This document shows, one piece after another, positions 34,642-37,717 of a stretch of DNA of 37,717 bases (position 1 is the first letter of the stretch; every line of letters begins with the position of its first letter). This DNA is from Bdellovibrionaceae bacterium UBA2351 (GTDB taxonomy: Bacteria > Bdellovibrionota > Bdellovibrionia > Bdellovibrionales > Bdellovibrionaceae). A model generated the notes under the pieces. That model ran no database searches. It saw only the letters and a program-made list of their open reading frames with translations, and was not told the origin of the DNA. The stretch spans positions 62,812-100,528 of the forward strand of contig DDTZ01000046.1 of assembly GCA_002344565.1 (NCBI GenBank). The letters are read 5' to 3'. A program made the position numbers and the translations under genes.

Positions 34642-34668
34642 AATCAAAAGCGCTTTGCTCTTTTGATT
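34642..34668. repeat. inverted repeat between convergent genes
   Basis: AATCAAAAG (34642-34650) and CTTTTGATT (34660-34668) are perfectly complementary with a 9-nt loop. It lies between the ends of cluster 2 (plus) and the PilZ gene (minus), where a bidirectional terminator would be expected; no strong U-tract follows on either strand, so the role is tentative. Confidence 0.4.
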
Positions 34669-34684
34669 TGCGCAAAGATCCTGT

Positions 34685-35761
34685 TTAGGCGGCGTTGATT
34701 TTTGCTAGATCATCTAACCATTGGCTTAGTTTCTGTAGATTCTTTTCGTCTGCTTTTGCAAATGAGAAGCGGCATGGGTTTTTCATGTCGCCTACTGGGT
34801 GGCAACGGAAAAGGATGCTCTTTTTGCCTGTTGGATCTGATACGTACACTTCGATTTCTGAATTTAGAATGTCTTGTGGAATGTTGTTTTCCACTTGAAT
34901 TCCACCTAAAGAAATGTCCTTAGTGAATGTCATAAAGGCTTTGGCTTTGTTTGTAATGATTGTACGTAAGCGTCCCTTGATACGAGGATAGCGACGATTG
35001 TGCTTTTTTGCCGCTGCATTGTTGGCCGCTTGAGCCGCGTCGACTACGTTTTGTACTGGTGGAAGTTCTGTCTTTGGCACATTCGGAAGCTCTTTCGTAA
35101 TCGTCATATCTGGGACGGTTTCGATTTTCCCAGTTACTGTTTCTTGCTCAACACGTTGAGTGTCGTTTAGGTTTATTTTTGATGTATGTTCAAAATTTGG
35201 TGTAGCTATCGCAGTTTGCGTTTTTTCTGTTGTTAGTACAGTGGACGAGCTTATTGTCTTTTCGAAATCGGTTGCTGAGGTATCAACTTTAACAGTGTTT
35301 TCAAAGCGGCTCGCTTCGTCCGTATTTTTATTTTCTTCTTTGATAATTTTGAAATCATTTTTATTCAAATGTTTGTCTTTTAAAGACTCATCAAAATCAA
35401 AAACCTGGCCTGAAAACCCAGAGATAACGAATTCGGTTTTTGGATCAGCAGGAACGGGTGGTGGTGTGATTGCCGCAGAGTCATTAAATTCAACAACTTC
35501 AAAGTCTTGGCTTTCGCTCCGCGCACGATTGATAAACAGATCCTGCCATGGGGGCATCGGTTGATCTTCTGTCCACGGGTGAGCCATCCATTCACGGACT
35601 TCGTGAGCTTGACTCACTTGTTTCCATTGAACGATGCCTGGGTACCAGCAGAACCAGTTCTGTAAATCGCCGGCTTGCTTGAGTTTCATGACCATTTCTA
35701 ACCGAGTTAGATTAAAAAAGGTTCCCTTTGAATCAATGTGGACTAAATGATACTTCGCCAT
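34685..35761 (-). CDS. PilZ-domain protein with GYF-like N-terminal domain
   Basis: A 358-aa protein. The C-terminal PilZ domain (about 255-352) keeps both cyclic-di-GMP motifs: RRYPRIKGR (RxxxR type) and DISLGGIQV (D/NxSxxG). The N-terminal 60 residues (YHLVHIDSKGTFFNLTRLEM then WFCWYPGIVQWKQVSQAHEV) resemble a GYF_2-type domain, which is a tentative call. A long polar linker joins them. There is no signal peptide or membrane helix, so it is probably cytoplasmic. AGGGA precedes the ATG. Its place next to cluster 2 suggests cyclic-di-GMP input to that machine, but it is transcribed toward it from its own promoter; this is inference. Confidence 0.8.
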   Translation of the reverse strand: MAKYHLVHIDSKGTFFNLTRLEMVMKLKQAGDLQNWFCWYPGIVQWKQVSQAHEVREWMAHPWTEDQPMPPWQDLFINRARSESQDFEVVEFNDSAAITPPPVPADPKTEFVISGFSGQVFDFDESLKDKHLNKNDFKIIKEENKNTDEASRFENTVKVDTSATDFEKTISSSTVLTTEKTQTAIATPNFEHTSKINLNDTQRVEQETVTGKIETVPDMTITKELPNVPKTELPPVQNVVDAAQAANNAAAKKHNRRYPRIKGRLRTIITNKAKAFMTFTKDISLGGIQVENNIPQDILNSEIEVYVSDPTGKKSILFRCHPVGDMKNPCRFSFAKADEKNLQKLSQWLDDLAKINAA

Positions 35762-35834
35762 TAAATTCCCTTTTGTTTCTATACTTTGAATCTATCGGTC
35801 GCTAAAAAATCACTTAAACTTCAGGGGGGGTTCT

Positions 35835-36380
35835 TTGACAAGAGTCTTGAATTTCAGACCAAAGTCTTATAGACCATGGTCTATGGATTTAAATCAATTT
35901 ATTAGAACCGTTCCTGACTTTCCGACTCCAGGTGTTTTTTTTAAAGACATCTCGCCCTTGCTGGCTGATAGTCATGCGCTACGATATACAGTCGACGTAC
36001 TTTTAGAAAAAATAGACCTAGATAACGTCGATGCGTTCGTTGGACTTGAATCACGTGGATTTATTTTTGCCAGTATGATGGCGGTGAAATCAGGAAAAGG
36101 ATTCATTCCTTTCCGAAAAAAAGGTAAGCTGCCTCCCCCGGTGTTGGCCGAATCATACAATTTGGAATATGGATCCGCAACCCTGGAAGCTCTACCGGGC
36201 AAAGGGAAAATCGTTATAGTTGACGATGTCCTTGCTACTGGCGGAACACTTGAAGCCAGTATCAAGCTTGCTCAAAAGTGCGGTTATTCAGTTGAAGATG
36301 TCGTCGTCTTAATCGATTTAACATTTTTAAATCAGTTCCGTTTTAAAAATAGGAAAATCAAGTCCGTAATCGCTTACTAA
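35835..36380 (+). CDS. apt: adenine phosphoribosyltransferase
   Basis: Purine salvage enzyme making AMP from adenine and PRPP. Motifs: VPDFPTPGVFFKDISPLL, GLESRGFIFA, FRKKGKLPPPV and the PRPP site IVIVDDVLATGGTLEAS. The frame from TTG 35835 (behind a run of seven G at 35824-35830 that can serve as ribosome site) gives 181 aa with a 16-residue extension; ATG 35883 gives MDLNQFIRTVPDF, which fits the family N-terminus, but has no ribosome site. It is divergent from the PilZ gene. Confidence 0.94.
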   Translation: MTRVLNFRPKSYRPWSMDLNQFIRTVPDFPTPGVFFKDISPLLADSHALRYTVDVLLEKIDLDNVDAFVGLESRGFIFASMMAVKSGKGFIPFRKKGKLPPPVLAESYNLEYGSATLEALPGKGKIVIVDDVLATGGTLEASIKLAQKCGYSVEDVVVLIDLTFLNQFRFKNRKIKSVIAY

Positions 36381-36606
36381 GAATTGCTCTGGAGATGAGT
36401 AAGATTCGGTGTTTGAAGATGTGTCCCATTTTTCACCTTTTTAAAGGGGATCAGAGATTGGCCGGAGTTTTTCTCAATTTTAGATGACTCAAAAAAAGAA
36501 TATCGATCCTCAAGTGTCCCAAATAATCACAAAAAAATACAAAGAAAAGCCATAAAAATTTTTGTCCAATAATGTCTAATGACCGGCCTTCTAGCGTCCG
36601 ATTCGT

Positions 36607-36633
36607 AACTATCAGACATCATTTCTGATAGTT
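36607..36633 (+). promoter_or_regulatory. perfect inverted repeat before hpf
   Basis: AACTATCAGA and TCTGATAGTT are exact complements with a 7-nt loop, ending 5 nt before the AGGAGG (36639-36644) of hpf. It may form a 5'-UTR hairpin or bind a dimeric regulator. The rest of the gap from 36381 holds A/T-rich sequence and no gene. Confidence 0.5.
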
Positions 36634-36649
36634 AATGTAGGAGGAAAAA

Positions 36650-37021
36650 ATGAAGTTGAACTTCGACTTTAAGCATCTGGATTATTCAAAAAGCTTAGAA
36701 CTTTATGTCCAGGATTGTGTCGATAAAATTGCCCCGTTGTTGCTGAAGCAAAATAGTGGAACGGTATTTCTAAGCAAAACCAAAGGTCAATTTCACGTTG
36801 AAATTAATATACAGTCGCCTCAACGCCATTTTAAATGCACCGCTAGCCACTACGATGTTTATTCTGCTGCTGATTTAGCCATTTCTAAACTGGAAACTCA
36901 AATTTTAAAGGTTCGTAAAATGAACCAAAACCACAAGAAAGCCGAACTATCAAAAGCTGGGAAACTGGAGCAATTAAACTCCCGCTTTGAGTACAAAACC
37001 AAATACCGCAAAGCTGCATAA
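36650..37021 (+). CDS. hpf: ribosome hibernation promoting factor (short HPF/RaiA family)
   Basis: A 123-aa protein of the sigma-54 modulation/S30EA family: MKLNFDFKHLDYSKSLELYV, then FHVEINIQSPQRHFKCTASH, DVYSAADLAISKLETQILKV and a basic tail KMNQNHKK. It binds the 30S decoding region and silences ribosomes in stationary phase. Short length indicates the HPF/RaiA type without the dimerisation domain. AGGAGG lies 5 nt before ATG. In E. coli hpf follows rpoN directly; here it lies 11 kb away from rpoN with cluster 2, pilZ and apt between. Confidence 0.92.
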   Translation: MKLNFDFKHLDYSKSLELYVQDCVDKIAPLLLKQNSGTVFLSKTKGQFHVEINIQSPQRHFKCTASHYDVYSAADLAISKLETQILKVRKMNQNHKKAELSKAGKLEQLNSRFEYKTKYRKAA

Positions 37022-37046
37022 TTCCTTCAATTCGAAGGGAACCTTT

Positions 37047-37113
37047 GACCCCTTTTTTGCACGGTGCTAGTTTGCATAACTTGTAAACAAGTCAAACCGT
37101 CAAAAAAGGGATC
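37047..37113 (+). ncRNA. structured leader of metK, candidate cis-regulatory RNA
   Basis: A long hairpin: 37050-37059 (CCCTTTTTTG) pairs fully with 37101-37110, continued by ACGGT (37061-37065) with ACCGT (37096-37100) after one bulged C. Inside lies a second hairpin ACTTG-taaa-CAAGT (37079-37092), and GTTTG (37070-37074) can pair with CAAAC (37093-37097) in an alternative fold. The 3' arm contains AAGGG (37106-37110), the likely ribosome site of metK, so the stem would hide it. I cannot match it to a known SAM riboswitch class. Confidence 0.55.
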
Positions 37114-37118
37114 TTAGA

Positions 37119-37717
37119 GTGAAAAATTATTTATTTACTAGTGAGTCTGTGTCTGAAGGCCATCCGGATAAAATGGCCGATCAAATTTCTGATGCCGTAT
37201 TGGATTCTATCCTGGCTCAGGATTCTAAAGCTCGTGTAGCCTGCGAAACTCTTTTAACAACAGGTCTTGTGGTAGTTGCGGGCGAAGTCACAACAAAAGC
37301 CAACGTGAACATTACTCAAGTGGCTCGTGAAACAATCAAAAAAATCGGTTACGATCATTCCGATAAAGGTTTTGATTACAACACATGCGGCGTGATTGTG
37401 TCTTTGGGTCAACAAAGCCCTGACATCAGCCAAGGGGTAAAAGAAACTGGTAGTGATGAACAAGGCGCTGGTGACCAAGGTTTAATGTTTGGTTACGCTG
37501 TTAACGAAACTCCAGAAATGATGCCGTTATCCATCGCGATGTCTCATAAGCTAGTTAAAGAATTAGCTGATCTTCGCAAAAAAAACGTGGTGAGCTGGTT
37601 ACGCCCGGATGCCAAGTCGCAAGTAACTGTTCAGTATGAAAATGGCGTAGCAAAACGTATCGATACAGTCGTTATCTCGACTCAACATGCAGACTCTGCA
37701 AGCCTTCCTGAAATCAA
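37119..37717 (+). CDS. metK: S-adenosylmethionine synthetase, 5' part
   Basis: Makes S-adenosylmethionine from methionine and ATP. The frame from GTG 37119 reads MKNYLFTSESVSEGHPDKMA, then DQISDAVLD, the family hallmark GAGDQGLMFGYA and LSHKLV-like SHKLVKELADLRKK; it runs off the window after about 199 of some 390 residues. GTG is supported by AAGGG 8 nt upstream. No frame break is seen in the part present. Confidence 0.95.
   Translation, partial: MKNYLFTSESVSEGHPDKMADQISDAVLDSILAQDSKARVACETLLTTGLVVVAGEVTTKANVNITQVARETIKKIGYDHSDKGFDYNTCGVIVSLGQQSPDISQGVKETGSDEQGAGDQGLMFGYAVNETPEMMPLSIAMSHKLVKELADLRKKNVVSWLRPDAKSQVTVQYENGVAKRIDTVVISTQHADSASLPEI

Noticed and set aside
35835..35872. TTGACA at 35835 as a -35 promoter box for apt
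   Set aside because: No -10-like hexamer lies 16-19 nt downstream; the nearest candidate is about 25 nt away.
37047..37113. Assignment of the metK leader to a known SAM riboswitch class
   Set aside because: I could not recognise the conserved core of SAM-I, SAM-II, SAM-III or related classes; it is kept as an unclassified candidate.

Overview
The window looks like chromosome of a predatory or predator-related delta-type proteobacterium (Bdellovibrionota, Bdellovibrio/Pseudobdellovibrio-like). DNA is roughly 40% G+C by eye. The main evidence is two sets of Glt/Agl gliding-machinery genes of the type known from Myxococcus and Bdellovibrio, an FHA-domain sigma-54 activator, and a KDO/LPS-export gene set. 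No rRNA, tRNA, CRISPR array, transposase or phage gene was found. Genes fill almost all of the window; every gene-free stretch is under 300 bp.

Layout: (1) 1-6049: polA, a small Cys-rich membrane-anchored protein, a BamE/SmpA-like lipoprotein, a FliL-like membrane protein, and an FHA/sigma-54-activator protein. (2) 6197-10942: engB, kdsB, pyrG, kdsD and kdsC, i.e. CMP-KDO supply plus CTP synthase. (3) 10939-22215, glt/agl cluster 1: two outer-membrane beta-barrels, two large periplasmic TPR proteins (GltC- and GltD-like), a TPR lipoprotein (GltE-like), a small periplasmic protein (GltF-like), an FHA-TM-TonB-like protein (GltG-like), then one TolQ-type and two TolR-type motor proteins (AglR plus AglQ/S-like). 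(4) 22244-25472: an LptC-LptA-like fusion, lptB and rpoN. (5) 25597-34476, glt/agl cluster 2: a shorter, reordered paralogue of cluster 1 (barrel, TolQ, TolR, TolR, GltC-like, GltD-like, GltF-like, GltG-like). (6) 34479-37717: a G+C-rich inverted-repeat element, a PilZ protein (minus strand), apt, hpf, and the 5' part of metK behind a structured leader.

The most striking feature is the overall order. kdsD-kdsC-lptC-lptA-lptB-rpoN-hpf is a well-known conserved proteobacterial locus, seen in E. coli. Here the same backbone is present but split twice: cluster 1 sits between kdsC and lptC, and cluster 2 between rpoN and hpf. Cluster 1 is joined to kdsC by a 4-nt ATGA overlap, so gliding-type envelope machinery and LPS biogenesis appear to be co-expressed. 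From family knowledge, the TolQR-type proteins form a proton-driven inner-membrane motor. GltG would cross the periplasm with its TonB-like tail, and the GltC/D/E/F-like proteins and barrels would carry force to the outer membrane. Cluster 2 lacks the first barrel and the GltE-like lipoprotein, so it is probably a specialised second machine rather than a recent copy.

Limits: all calls come from reading motifs and comparing proteins within the window. Glt letter assignments rest on domain type and gene order relative to M. xanthus as remembered, not on database searches.
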